From Gemmatimonadota bacterium DH-78 (GTDB lineage Bacteria; Gemmatimonadota; Gemmatimonadetes; Longimicrobiales; Gaopeijiaceae), in assembly GCA_038095605.1 (NCBI GenBank), contig CP144380.1, positions 1,281,001 through 1,345,000 on the forward strand: a stretch of 64,000 nt of DNA, read 5' to 3'. The notes under the pieces are model-generated. The model made no database searches and was not told the DNA's origin. It saw only the letters and a list, made by a program, of their open reading frames with translations. Positions within the stretch are counted from its first letter, which is position 1. Every line of letters begins with the position of its first letter. Positions 16,902 to 25,514 of the stretch are shown here, in pieces. Position numbers and translations under genes: made by a program.

Positions 16902-19793
16902 ATGACGCTCCGCGAGATCGGCTCCCGCCTTCCCTTCCTGCGCTCGGGGCAGACCACCTTCGCCGTGGTCTGTGCCGTGCTCGGCGCGGCCGTGGCCTGC
17001 TCGGTCATGCTCGGCTGGGCCGTGGGCGACCGCATGCTCGTGCAGGTGGGCCCGACCTTCGCGCCGATGCAGATGAACACGGCGCTCTGCTTCCTCGGCG
17101 GATCGATCGCCCTGGTGGTCGTGGCGAGCGGGCTCCCGGTGATCCGCAGCCCGGGCGGGCGGATGATTCTTCTGGTCACGGGCGCCCTGCTCGTGGGTAC
17201 GGCGGGCCTCACCCTCGTGCAATACGCCACGGGACTCGACTTCGGTATCGACGAGCTCCTCGTCGACGCCTACATCCTCACCCGCACGTCGCACCCCGGT
17301 CGCATGAGCCCGTGGACGGCCATCGGATTCGTCGCGATGGGGTCGGTGATCCTGATCGGGCGCGCGACGCCCCGGCCGGGGTCGTTCGCGGCGGTGGCGA
17401 TGGCGCTGCTCACCTCGTTCGTGGGGCTGCTCGCCACCACCGTACTGGTGCTCTACGTGCTGGAGTTCGACCCGGCCCTCGGGGCGGTGAGTTCCACGCG
17501 CATGGCCGTCCACACGGCCACCCTCTTCTGGATTCTCGCGGCCGGGGCGGGCGCCGTGCTCAGTCTGGGCAGCGCGCGATCGCGGCGCGCCTTCCAGTGG
17601 GTGCCGGTGCTCGTGGGGCTGGTGATCTCGCTCACGGTGAGGCAGGGCCTGGTGGACCGCGAGAACGCGGTCATGCGCGACGTGATGGGCGAGTGGCTGC
17701 ACGAGATCGCGGTTCAGTCCGAGGCGCTGCTCGAACAGCGCTTCGAGGCCCTCGATCGTATGGCGTTCCGTGTGGCGGCCGGGGCCTACTCGAGCGACGA
17801 CGTCTGGCAGTCGGACGGCCGCTTCTACGCCGGGCAGGTGCTCGAAAACAACCCGATCGGCCTCGTGGACGCCGAACTCCGGGTCATCTGGGCCACCCCC
17901 GATCCGATCGGCGCCCTCGACCGCTATCTCGGCACCGAGGAGGCGCGACTGTTGCGCGAGTCCGCGCGGGCGGCGGGTGCGACCCGCATGTCGCCGCCGC
18001 TGGTGGACGAGGCCGCGCCGCTGCGGAGCCTGGTGCTCACGCCGATCCCTGGCGAGGGCGAGTTCCGATTCGTGGCCTCGCTCCTCGAGCCGATCGTGGC
18101 CATGAGCCAGGGCCCCGTCGACGAGGGGTACGCCCTCGAGGTGCGACTCGCGGATCACCCGATCCTGGTGTACGACGCGCCCACGGTGGGCGCCTCCATC
18201 CACGATCGCTTCGAGATCGGGGGCCAGCCGGTCGTGCTCAGCGCGGCCCTCACCGAGGGGCGCATCGCGTCGTCGTCCTCGCGGCTTCCGGGCATCATCC
18301 TCGTGGCGGGTCTGCTCTTCACCGCCATGCTGGGCTCGGTGCAGTACTCCGCCAACGGGCGTGCCCGGAGCGAAGCCCGGTTCCGAGCGCTGCTCGAATC
18401 CGCGCCCGATGCCGGCCTGATCGTCGATGAGGAGGGCCGGATCCTTCAGGTCAACTCCAGGGCCGAGACCCTGCTCGACCGCACCGCCGAGGATCTCGCG
18501 GGTCAGCGGGTCGGCACCCTCGGTGGCGAGGGGTCGACCCTCTGGCTGCCGCCTCCGAACTGGGATTGGAACGAAGCGTTCGAGGTGGAGGTGATCGCCG
18601 CGGGCGGTCGCTCGATTCCCGTGGAGATCAACGCCAGCCCGATCCAGACCGACGACGGCCTTCTGGTGTCGCTGGCCATGCGCGACGTGAGCGAGTGGCA
18701 CGCCATGGTCGGGCGCCTGCGCGAGAGCGATCGACTCAAGTCGGACTTCGTGTCGACGGTGTCGCACGAGATGCGCACCCCGCTCACGATCATCCGAGAG
18801 TTCACGAGCCTCGTTCACGACGGCTCGGCAGGCGAGATCAACGACGAGCAGCACGACTTTCTCGACACCGTCATCCGGAACTGCGACCGGCTCACCGGCC
18901 TCGTGGGCGACCTGCTCGAGCTCGCCCGTCTGGAGTCCGGGAAGTACCGCATGGAGCGGCAGCAGACCGACCTGCGTGCCCTGCTGGAGCGCTGCGTGGC
19001 CGACTTCGAACCGGTGGCCGCGGCCGAAGGCATCTTCCTGATGCTCGATGTCCAGAGCGACCTCCCCGACGTGCTCGGCGACGGCGATCGCATCACCCAG
19101 GTGCTCGTGAACCTGATGGGCAACGCGGTGAAGTTCACACCGAGCGGCGGAGCCATCACGGTCACCGCCTCGGTGCGCGGCTCCGAAGTGGAGGTGGCGG
19201 TCGAAGACACCGGCATCGGAATCGCCGAGGAGCACCAGGCGATGATCTTCGGGGCCTTCGTGCAGGTCGATCGCGCGGACGGGCCGGGTCAGCGCGGCAC
19301 CGGTCTCGGCCTCAACGTCGCGCGCCAGATCGTGGAACTGCACGGCGGTCGCCTCGACCTCACCTCCCGCCTGGGTGAGGGATCGCGGTTCTACTTCACC
19401 CTCCCCGCGCTCGAGGGTGACATCCTTTCGGGATTCCTCGCTCCGCACCTGCGCCGGCGCCAGGTCGCCCCCGCGCCCCTGACGCTCCTGCTCCTGCGCA
19501 CCGGGGGGGAGGGCTGTTCCGACCGCATGGAGGATCTCAGCGAGGCGGCTCTGGCCATCCAGCGCGTGGGACGCGACGAGACGCTGCTGGTGCGTCCCGA
19601 CGACGTGCTCGCGGTGGCCCTCGAGGCCGACCGCGCCGGAGCCGTGGCCTTTCTCGGTCGCCTGCAGGCCGGTCTTCCGCGCTCCGAGCATCCCGTCGAG
19701 TATTTCCTGATCCAGGCGTCCACCACGGGCTCCATGGACCTCCCTCGCCTGAGTGACGTAGCAGGAGCCGACACATGGCGCACCCTCAGCTGA
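16902..19793 (+). CDS. membrane sensor histidine kinase with PAS domain and degenerate GGDEF-like tail
   Basis: This encodes 963 residues from the ATG at 16902. About seven N-terminal transmembrane segments (residues 15-265) are followed by an extracytoplasmic sensor region and another span (IILVAGLLFTAMLGSVQY, near 468). A PAS domain follows (about 487-600). HisKA holds SHEMRTPLTIIREF with the phospho-accepting His near residue 621. HATPase_c has NLMGNAVKFTPSG, DTGIGIAEEH and GTGLGLNVA (about 735-805). The last 115 residues are unusual: LTLLLLRTGG and DETLLVRPDDVLAVALEADR resemble a GGDEF fold without its catalytic motif. The downstream response regulator gene begins 17 bases after the stop, so it is the likely partner. 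The signal sensed is unknown. Confidence 0.9.
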   Translation: MTLREIGSRLPFLRSGQTTFAVVCAVLGAAVACSVMLGWAVGDRMLVQVGPTFAPMQMNTALCFLGGSIALVVVASGLPVIRSPGGRMILLVTGALLVGTAGLTLVQYATGLDFGIDELLVDAYILTRTSHPGRMSPWTAIGFVAMGSVILIGRATPRPGSFAAVAMALLTSFVGLLATTVLVLYVLEFDPALGAVSSTRMAVHTATLFWILAAGAGAVLSLGSARSRRAFQWVPVLVGLVISLTVRQGLVDRENAVMRDVMGEWLHEIAVQSEALLEQRFEALDRMAFRVAAGAYSSDDVWQSDGRFYAGQVLENNPIGLVDAELRVIWATPDPIGALDRYLGTEEARLLRESARAAGATRMSPPLVDEAAPLRSLVLTPIPGEGEFRFVASLLEPIVAMSQGPVDEGYALEVRLADHPILVYDAPTVGASIHDRFEIGGQPVVLSAALTEGRIASSSSRLPGIILVAGLLFTAMLGSVQYSANGRARSEARFRALLESAPDAGLIVDEEGRILQVNSRAETLLDRTAEDLAGQRVGTLGGEGSTLWLPPPNWDWNEAFEVEVIAAGGRSIPVEINASPIQTDDGLLVSLAMRDVSEWHAMVGRLRESDRLKSDFVSTVSHEMRTPLTIIREFTSLVHDGSAGEINDEQHDFLDTVIRNCDRLTGLVGDLLELARLESGKYRMERQQTDLRALLERCVADFEPVAAAEGIFLMLDVQSDLPDVLGDGDRITQVLVNLMGNAVKFTPSGGAITVTASVRGSEVEVAVEDTGIGIAEEHQAMIFGAFVQVDRADGPGQRGTGLGLNVARQIVELHGGRLDLTSRLGEGSRFYFTLPALEGDILSGFLAPHLRRRQVAPAPLTLLLLRTGGEGCSDRMEDLSEAALAIQRVGRDETLLVRPDDVLAVALEADRAGAVAFLGRLQAGLPRSEHPVEYFLIQASTTGSMDLPRLSDVAGADTWRTLS

Positions 19794-19810
19794 AGCCCCT
19801 GGAGACCACG

Positions 19811-20191
19811 ATGAACGCTCGCCGGAAGATCCTCCTCGTCGAGGACGACCCCGACATCTCGCGCGGGCTGGCGATCCGGCTCAAGGGCAAGGGCTACGAC
19901 GTGGTGGCCGCGCAGGACGCGACCGTGGCGATGACGATGGCGCTCCGCGAGCATCCCGATCTCGTGATCATGGACATCGGCCTCCCGGGGGGCGACGGCC
20001 ACATGGTCATGGACCGCCTCGCGCGAAACACCCGCACGGCGGCCACTCCGGTCATCTTCCTCTCGGCCCGCGCGCAGCAGTCCGACATCCAGCGCGCCCT
20101 CGACCAGGGCGCCGCCGGCTACCTCACCAAGCCGTACCGCTCCGAGGAACTCCTCTCGATGATCGAGACGGTTCTCGGCGGAGAGGACTGA
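19811..20191 (+). CDS. single-domain response regulator
   Basis: This encodes 126 residues, a receiver domain alone. ILLVEDDPDISRGLA supplies the acidic pocket, VIMDIGLPGGDG the phospho-acceptor Asp55, FLSARAQ the Thr/Ser position, and LTKPYRSEEL the conserved Lys. The ATG at 19811 follows GGAG; an in-frame ATG at 19775 would overlap the kinase gene and is less likely. There is no output domain, so it may act by protein contact or phosphorelay from the adjacent kinase. Confidence 0.93.
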   Translation: MNARRKILLVEDDPDISRGLAIRLKGKGYDVVAAQDATVAMTMALREHPDLVIMDIGLPGGDGHMVMDRLARNTRTAATPVIFLSARAQQSDIQRALDQGAAGYLTKPYRSEELLSMIETVLGGED

Positions 20192-20203
20192 CCCGCACCT
20201 CCC

Positions 20204-20231
20204 TTGCGGCGCGCCCCGGCGGGCGTAGACT
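20204..20231 (+). promoter_or_regulatory. candidate promoter upstream of the ECF sigma operon
   Basis: TTGCGG (20204-20209), a 16-base spacer and TAGACT (20226-20231) resemble a housekeeping promoter. It would give a leader of about 200 bases before the sigma gene. No clear ECF-type AAC/CGTC promoter was found. Confidence 0.3.
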
Positions 20232-20238
20232 CGGAGGG

Positions 20239-20263
20239 GTGCGCCGTCGCCTCGACGGCGCAC
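20239..20263. repeat. 11-base inverted repeat in the leader between response regulator and sigma genes
   Basis: GTGCGCCGTCG (20239-20249) and CGACGGCGCAC (20253-20263) pair perfectly around a 3-base loop. It could terminate the kinase/regulator transcript or be a hairpin at the 5' end of the sigma operon leader. No T-run follows. The 20192-20438 gap otherwise shows no gene. Confidence 0.5.
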
Positions 20264-20438
20264 GACCACTGGCGAGGGGACCGCGGACGCATGACGACTC
20301 ACGACGGGCTCCGGGGGACTCCCGTCCGCCGATCCGATCCGATCGGCCCGGTGGAGGCGTACCTGGCATGCACGACGGTCGCCCCACGGTACACGAAGAG
20401 CCCGGTCGCATGCCGATTCCCCCCACTCCCCCGCGGCG

Positions 20439-21029
20439 GTGCCCATGGCACCCGCTGAACGCTCCGACGAGGAGCTGGTGGCCGATGTCCGCATCGGCGA
20501 CGAGCGCGCCCTCGGACGACTGTACGACCGCTACGCCGACCGGCTGTATGCTCTCGCCTCGTCCATCGTCGACGACCCCGCCGATGCGGAAGGGGCCGTG
20601 GCCGACGCCTTCCTGCGACTCTGGCGCGACCGCGATCACGACGCCGATCGCGGCAGCGTGGGAGCCTACCTCGTCATGATCACCCGCAGTCGCGCTCTCG
20701 ATCGGCATCGCGCCGTCCGGCGTCGCCGCACGCGGGAGGAGAAGGGAGCGGAGACCAGTGCCGCCGGCCTCTCCGTGCCCCTCGCCGAACTCGCACCGGC
20801 TCCCGATCGGGCCGCGGAGATCAGCGAAGCCGGCGAACGCGTGCGGGAGGTTCTCTCGCGGGTGTCCGAACAGCAGCGCACCGTGATCGGGCTCGCCTAC
20901 CTGCAGGGCATGACCCACTCCGAGATCGCCGACCACCTCTCCGAACCCCTCGGGACCGTGAAGACCCGGCTCCGCGACGGCATGAAGAAGCTGCGGGGGC
21001 TCGTGGTGGCCCCCGGGAGGCCCGCATGA
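20439..21029 (+). CDS. ECF-type RNA polymerase sigma factor
   Basis: This encodes 196 residues from GTG 20439 (ATG at 20445 equally possible). Region 2 (about 10-80) includes ALGRLYDRYADRLYALASSI and ADAFLRLWRDRD, then YLVMITRSRALDRHR. Region 4 (about 135-190) has LSRVSEQQRTVIGLAYLQG and TVKTRLRDGMKKLR. It has the compact two-domain ECF architecture. Its 3' end overlaps the anti-sigma gene as ATGA, so the pair is translationally coupled. It probably drives the DUF4331 genes downstream. Confidence 0.92.
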   Translation: MPMAPAERSDEELVADVRIGDERALGRLYDRYADRLYALASSIVDDPADAEGAVADAFLRLWRDRDHDADRGSVGAYLVMITRSRALDRHRAVRRRRTREEKGAETSAAGLSVPLAELAPAPDRAAEISEAGERVREVLSRVSEQQRTVIGLAYLQGMTHSEIADHLSEPLGTVKTRLRDGMKKLRGLVVAPGRPA

Positions 21030-21862
21030 CGCCCCCGAACTGGGCCGATCTCGCCGCGGCCTACGCGCTCGACGCGCTGGATCCCGAGGAGCGACGCGAC
21101 TTCGAGGCGCAGATGGCCGCCGACCCTGCGCTGCGCGACGAGGTGGACAGCTACCGCGAGGTGATGGGACTGCTGGCCGACGCCGTGCCCGCCCGCTCCG
21201 CCCCGGACACCCTGCGGGAGCGGGTGATGGCGGAGGCGAGCGCAGTGCGCCCGATCGCCTCGGCGAGGGGCGAGGCCGCGGGCGGAGGCCCGCGCGAGGC
21301 CGCGGCCACAGCCACCACCGCGGCGCCCGCCCCCGAGCGCAGCTCGAAGCTGCCCTGGTTCCTGGCGGCCGCCGCCATGATCGCCGCCCTCTCCCTTGGA
21401 TTGGCCAACCGCCAGCTCATGCAGAGTCGCGCGAACCTCGAGGCGGCTCTCGATCAGGCCTCCGAGCAGGTCACGGCCCAGGCCGACGAGATCGCCTCGC
21501 GCGACTCGCTCCTCGCGGCCTTCCTCGGACCCGACGTGCGCTCGACCACGCTGGTCAGCACCGAAGAACTGCCCGCCGCGCGCATCTTCCACAACCTGGC
21601 CTCGAACAGCGTGGTGATCGCCGCCTTCGACCTGCCTCCCGCGCCCGTGGGCCGCATCTATCAGCTCTGGGGCATTCCGGATGGAGGCGACCCGGTGAGC
21701 CTGGGCACCTTCCAGACCGCCGCGAACGGCACCGCGCTCCTGCGCACCACCGCCCCGGCCGGCTCGAACTTCGCGGTGGGCGCCATCACCGAGGAGCCGG
21801 AGGGAGGCTCGCAGCAGCCCACCTCCACCCCCTTCCTCGTGGGGGAGTGGGCGCAGCAGTAG
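21026..21862 (+). CDS. RskA-type anti-sigma factor
   Basis: This encodes 278 residues. The N-terminal 70 residues (LAAAYALDALDPEERRDFEA) form the sigma-binding zinc-less ASD seen in RskA-type proteins. After a linker, one transmembrane helix follows (LPWFLAAAAMIAALSLGLA, about 107-125) and then a short coiled coil. The C-terminal extracytoplasmic anti-sigma-K domain includes YQLWGIPDGGDPVSLGTF. It presumably holds the adjacent ECF factor at the membrane until regulated proteolysis. The start overlaps the sigma stop. Confidence 0.92.
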   Translation: MTPPNWADLAAAYALDALDPEERRDFEAQMAADPALRDEVDSYREVMGLLADAVPARSAPDTLRERVMAEASAVRPIASARGEAAGGGPREAAATATTAAPAPERSSKLPWFLAAAAMIAALSLGLANRQLMQSRANLEAALDQASEQVTAQADEIASRDSLLAAFLGPDVRSTTLVSTEELPAARIFHNLASNSVVIAAFDLPPAPVGRIYQLWGIPDGGDPVSLGTFQTAANGTALLRTTAPAGSNFAVGAITEEPEGGSQQPTSTPFLVGEWAQQ

Positions 21863-21933
21863 CACCGGGTCCAATCCGATCGGCGGGGCGGTGACGTAGC
21901 CGGGGTGAATCCAACCCCAACCCAGGCTACATC

Positions 21934-22677
21934 ATGCCAGCCAACCGATCGCAGTTCCTGCTCCGCTCCGCACTCGGGATCCTCGCCGTCGTCGGAGTCG
22001 TTGCCGCGGCCAACCTCGACGTGCGAGCGGCGGACCACGCCGACTCGCCCGACACCAGTGAGGGCAACCTCGACGCCAACGATCTCTACGTGTTCGCACG
22101 TGGAGACAACCTGGTGTTCGCCCTGACCGTGTCGCCTCTGCTGGCACCCGGACAGGCCACCGCCGACGCGGCCTTCAATCCCGAGGGCCTCTACCAGTTC
22201 AACCTCGATCGCGAGCGCGACGGCGTGGCCGACGCGGTGATCCAGGTGGCCTTCCTCGGCAGCGGGACCGACCAGATGGTCGACGTGCGCGGCCCGGTGG
22301 CCCTCTCGGGCACATCGGGTACGACGATGGGCTTCGTCTCCGCACCCTCCGTGCGCGCCCCCTTCGATCAGACCGTGGTTCAGGGCGGCACGTCCGTCTT
22401 CGCCGGCCCGCGCGACGACCCCTTCTTCATCGATCTGTTCGGCGACATGAGTGTGACCAGCGTGCTGAACGCGGCCTTCGGAGCGGCCCTCGGCGAGCAG
22501 GTGGGTGCGGACAACGAACAGTCGCTCGAGTTCAACCCGAACGCCACCGACGACCTGGCCGGACTCAACACCTTGGCCATCGTGGTCGAGGTGCCGAAGT
22601 CGCAGGTCGCCAGCGCTCTGGGCATCACCACCTCCGACGCCTTCTTCGCCTGGGCCACGACGGGCATCCGGCAATGA
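21934..22677 (+). CDS. exported DUF4331 protein, N-terminal half of the family
   Basis: This encodes 247 residues. A signal peptide (SALGILAVVGVVAAANL) is followed by ADHADSPDTSEGNLDANDLY, the conserved opening of DUF4331 proteins, and FARGDNLVFALTVSPLL. DUF4331 proteins are usually around 450-550 residues, so this one covers only the first half of the family. It ends in ATTGIRQ with a normal stop. The second half appears fused to another domain in the next gene. It is secreted; the function of the family is unknown. It lies directly downstream of the ECF/anti-sigma pair and is probably part of that regulon. Confidence 0.85.
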   Translation: MPANRSQFLLRSALGILAVVGVVAAANLDVRAADHADSPDTSEGNLDANDLYVFARGDNLVFALTVSPLLAPGQATADAAFNPEGLYQFNLDRERDGVADAVIQVAFLGSGTDQMVDVRGPVALSGTSGTTMGFVSAPSVRAPFDQTVVQGGTSVFAGPRDDPFFIDLFGDMSVTSVLNAAFGAALGEQVGADNEQSLEFNPNATDDLAGLNTLAIVVEVPKSQVASALGITTSDAFFAWATTGIRQ

Positions 22678-22736
22678 TCCGGCCCCTCGCACCGTTCTTC
22701 ACAAGAAACGACGCCTCCCGACCGGAGTCCCCTGTC

Positions 22737-23540
22737 ATGAACACCCCCGCACTCTTCCGCAGCCTCTTCGCCCTGACCGCCGTCGCCGCACTCGCCGCCT
22801 GTGAGGACGACACCGTCGGCCCCATCGCGGCCATGGTCGACGCCGATGTGATGTCGGTCGACTTCGGCGCGCTCGACGTCGACTTCGGCGCCGGCATGGC
22901 GCAGATGGTCACCCTCACGAACAACGGGTCCGAATCGGTCATGCTCGACGCCCCGACCGTGACCGGCAGCAACGCCGCCGCCTTCATGCTCGACGGCGCA
23001 CCCGGGGCCACCACCCTCGCGGCCGGCGGCACCCTGCAACTCGCGCTCACCTTCGATCCGGGGGCGACCGGAGGGGCCATGGCGCAACTCATGGTGCCCG
23101 TCACCGGCGGCGACGCGGTCATGGTGGCGCTCTCCGGCACCGGGGCGGACTACGACTACCGTCAGGTGGACCGGATCGGCATTCCGGCGCTGAACACCGT
23201 GTTCAACCACCCGCCGGCTTTCAGCAAGGTCGACTACAACACGGCCTCGCCGGCGAGCGACCTCGCCGACTACACGGCGCGCTTCGAGACCGTGCTCGGG
23301 GCCGTGGCGAATCCCGATCCCTCGGCTACCGCGGCCCTGCTGCTGCCCGACGCGCTGCCCGTGAGCCTCGCCGGCGCGACGAGCTTCGCCACCCTCACCG
23401 GGCGCGACCTGGCCGACGACGCCGTCGACGTGGCGCTCAGCGTCACGGTCGGCATCGAGAGTCTGAAGAGCGACAACGTCGACAGCAACGACGTGGCGTT
23501 CCTGACGAGCTTCCCCTACCTCGCGATGCCCAACAACTGA
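22737..23540 (+). CDS. lipoprotein: choice-of-anchor-D-like domain fused to DUF4331 C-terminal half
   Basis: This encodes 267 residues; the ATG at 22737 gives MNTPALFRSLFALTAVAALA and the lipobox ALAAC (Cys near residue 22). Residues about 35-140 form an Ig-like domain with a TLTNNGSESVMLDAPTVTGS core, as in the choice-of-anchor D family. Residues 143-267 begin YRQVDRIGIPALNTVFNHPP, which matches the C-terminal part of DUF4331 proteins. Together with the upstream gene it looks like a split DUF4331 with a membrane-anchored half. A strong hairpin follows the stop. Confidence 0.75.
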   Translation: MNTPALFRSLFALTAVAALAACEDDTVGPIAAMVDADVMSVDFGALDVDFGAGMAQMVTLTNNGSESVMLDAPTVTGSNAAAFMLDGAPGATTLAAGGTLQLALTFDPGATGGAMAQLMVPVTGGDAVMVALSGTGADYDYRQVDRIGIPALNTVFNHPPAFSKVDYNTASPASDLADYTARFETVLGAVANPDPSATAALLLPDALPVSLAGATSFATLTGRDLADDAVDVALSVTVGIESLKSDNVDSNDVAFLTSFPYLAMPNN

Positions 23541-23558
23541 CGCGTCGCCGCGCAGTCG

Positions 23559-23590
23559 GCCCCGGTCGCGTCGAGCGGCGCGACCGGGGC
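23559..23590 (+). terminator. strong hairpin after the DUF4331 genes
   Basis: GCCCCGGTCGCG (23559-23570) and CGCGACCGGGGC (23579-23590) pair perfectly over 12 bases with an 8-base loop. There is no T-run; it may stop or attenuate transcription before the TPR gene. Confidence 0.55.
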
Positions 23591-23646
23591 ACGGTGCGCA
23601 TTCCCCGCCCTTCCGTCGATTCTTCCTCCGCCGACCCGGAGTTCCC

Positions 23647-25008
23647 GTGACCACCCCCGACTCCCCTTCAAACCGCGTCCGCGCCCTTCGCTGGGCGCTG
23701 CTGATTCCCCTCGCCGTGGTGCCACTGGTGCTCACGCAGTCGAGCCCGAGCCGCACCGAGGTCCGCACCCCCGTCGTCGCCGACGCCGCCATCGACGCCG
23801 CGCTCTCGGACCCGCCGTTGACGGGTGGACTCCGCGCCGACGAGCTCGCCTTCTTCGAGCGGCGTCTCGCCGACGACCCCGGTGACGTGCTCGCGATTCG
23901 GCGCCTGGCTGCGCTGCACCAGATGCGCTTCCGAGCCAATGGCGACTCCGACGAGCTCGTGCAGAGCGCGGCCCACCTCGACCGCCTCGCGGAGCGGCAC
24001 ACCGGCGACGCCGCCCTGTGGTCGATGCGCACCTCGCTCGCCCTCGCCACGCACGACTTCCCCGGCGCCCTCGCCGCTGCGGAGCGACGGCTCGGCCTCG
24101 GCGAACCCGCAGACCCGAGCGGCCGGTACGGGCACTTCGATGCCCTGTGGGCCTCGGGTCGATACGACGAAGCCCGCGAACTGCTCGAAGGGCTCGACCC
24201 GGAGCGCGAGTCGATCGTGCACCTGTCGCGCGAGGCCCGGCTGATCGACGGTCTCGGCGACGTCGCGCGCTCCGCGGAGATCATGCAGCGGGTGGTCGAG
24301 CTGGCCGACGCCTGGGCCGAGCCGGCGCTGGTACGCGCCTGGGCTCGGGTGGAGCACGGTCACTTCCTGCTGCATTCGGGCTCGCCCGAAGCGTCCGCCG
24401 ACCGGTTCGCCGAGGCGCTCGAGATCATTCCGGCCTACCCCGCCGCCCTCGAAGGGCTGGCGTCGATCGCCTATGGGGTGGACGGGCGCCTGCGTGCCGC
24501 CGAGCGGCTGTATCGAGCCGCCCTCGACCGCGGCGCGCACCTCGATCTGTACGGGGTGCTCATCGAGATCGCCGAAGCGCACGACGACCCGGCCGCGGTC
24601 GACTCGCTGCGCTCCGCCTTCGTCACCCGCGCCGGGTCGGACGCCGACAGCGAGCGGCTCTACCGGCGGCCGCTCGCGCTGACCCTCGCCGACGACCCGG
24701 CCACCCACGACCGCGCTCTGGCCTTGGCCGAGGCCGATCTCGCCGATCGGCAGGACCGCATGGCGTGGGCCACTCGCGGATGGGTGCTGCGCGCCATGGG
24801 CCGACTCGACGAGGCGGCGGTCGACGCGGATCGGGCCGTGGCCTGGGGCGCCCCCACGCCGGAGGTGCTCTTCCGCAGCGGCGTGATTCTCGCCGAGGCG
24901 GGCGAAGCGGCACGGGGTGAAGCCCTGGTGCGCGAGGCCCTCGAGGGGCGGGCGGAGCTCGGTCCGGTCACCAGCGCCATGCTCGACGACTGGCTGGCTC
25001 GCCGCTGA
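23647..25008 (+). CDS. TPR-repeat protein with N-terminal signal anchor
   Basis: This encodes 453 residues from GTG 23647, preceded by GGAG. A membrane signal-anchor (LRWALLIPLAVVPLVLTQSS, about 14-33) precedes helical repeats from residue 65 to the end. The clearest TPR-like units are YPAALEGLASIAYGVDGRLR, AWATRGWVLRAMGRLDEAAV and VLFRSGVILAEAGEAARGEA. It presumably works as a periplasmic scaffold. It is the last plus-strand gene of the ECF-DUF4331 group; a TPR gene beside DUF4331 genes suggests a shared envelope function, but this is inference. Confidence 0.82.
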   Translation: MTTPDSPSNRVRALRWALLIPLAVVPLVLTQSSPSRTEVRTPVVADAAIDAALSDPPLTGGLRADELAFFERRLADDPGDVLAIRRLAALHQMRFRANGDSDELVQSAAHLDRLAERHTGDAALWSMRTSLALATHDFPGALAAAERRLGLGEPADPSGRYGHFDALWASGRYDEARELLEGLDPERESIVHLSREARLIDGLGDVARSAEIMQRVVELADAWAEPALVRAWARVEHGHFLLHSGSPEASADRFAEALEIIPAYPAALEGLASIAYGVDGRLRAAERLYRAALDRGAHLDLYGVLIEIAEAHDDPAAVDSLRSAFVTRAGSDADSERLYRRPLALTLADDPATHDRALALAEADLADRQDRMAWATRGWVLRAMGRLDEAAVDADRAVAWGAPTPEVLFRSGVILAEAGEAARGEALVREALEGRAELGPVTSAMLDDWLARR

Positions 25009-25164
25009 GGGGCGAGCCGTGCGTGTGTGCCCCCTGCCCGGCAGTCGCCGCGGTCGGAGCGGTGGATCTGGTAGCGGGGGGCGGACCGGCGGCGGCCCTC
25101 CTCTCCGTTTCCGCCCCGGTGGTCGCGGGCCAATCCGGGCCGAACCGCCCCGTGCGTCGCTCGA

Positions 25165-25380
25165 TTACGACGCCTTTCCCCGGCCGGTGAGCACCAGGAG
25201 CAATCCGATCACGGCGGCCACGCCGCCTCCGACCTGGAGCTGCATGGCCCGGTCCGTCGGCGAGCCCGTCACCATCTCCGACACGTCGGAGGCGAACGAC
25301 GACGCCTCCTGGAAGCCGAAGTAGAGGGCCGCGGCCCCGCCGATCAGGAGGGCGATACCGACGATCATGCGCACGTTCAT
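25165..25380 (-). CDS. DUF3185-family small membrane protein
   Basis: This encodes 71 residues with two transmembrane segments: MIVGIALLIGGAAALYFGFQ and VGGGVAAVIGLLLVLTG. They are joined by a loop reading SEMVTGSPTDRAM, the conserved TGSPTDxAM motif of DUF3185. The family is widespread in Gram-negative bacteria and has no known function. It stands alone, convergent with the TPR gene. The 156 bases between them show no gene. Confidence 0.85.
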   Translation of the reverse strand: MNVRMIVGIALLIGGAAALYFGFQEASSFASDVSEMVTGSPTDRAMQLQVGGGVAAVIGLLLVLTGRGKAS

Positions 25381-25465
25381 GGGGACTCCATGCAGAATGA
25401 AGGGGGACTGCGAACCGACGTCCCCCCTCGATGCAGGTTCCGGACCAAGGACCCCCGAATGCGAA

Positions 25466-25500
25466 ACAGCCCCCCGGCGAACGGGTCGCCGGGGGGCTGT
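25466..25500 (-). terminator. rho-independent terminator of tRNA-Gly
   Basis: ACAGCCCCCCGGCGA (25466-25480) pairs with TCGCCGGGGGGCTGT (25486-25500), a perfect 15-base stem with a 5-base loop. On the minus strand it is followed by TTTCG and lies 14 bases beyond the tRNA. Confidence 0.85.
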
Positions 25501-25514
25501 CTCGTGTCACGACA

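Noticed and set aside
16833-19691. Minus-strand long frame opposite the sensor kinase
   Set aside because: No recognisable domains; the plus-strand kinase has all catalytic motifs.
20192-20438. Short plus-strand open frames in the gap before the ECF sigma gene
   Set aside because: No ribosome binding site, no domain and Arg/Pro-rich composition; better explained as leader.
21934-23540. The two DUF4331 genes as one frameshifted gene
   Set aside because: The second has its own ribosome binding site, lipobox and an extra Ig-like domain, so it is a separate gene.
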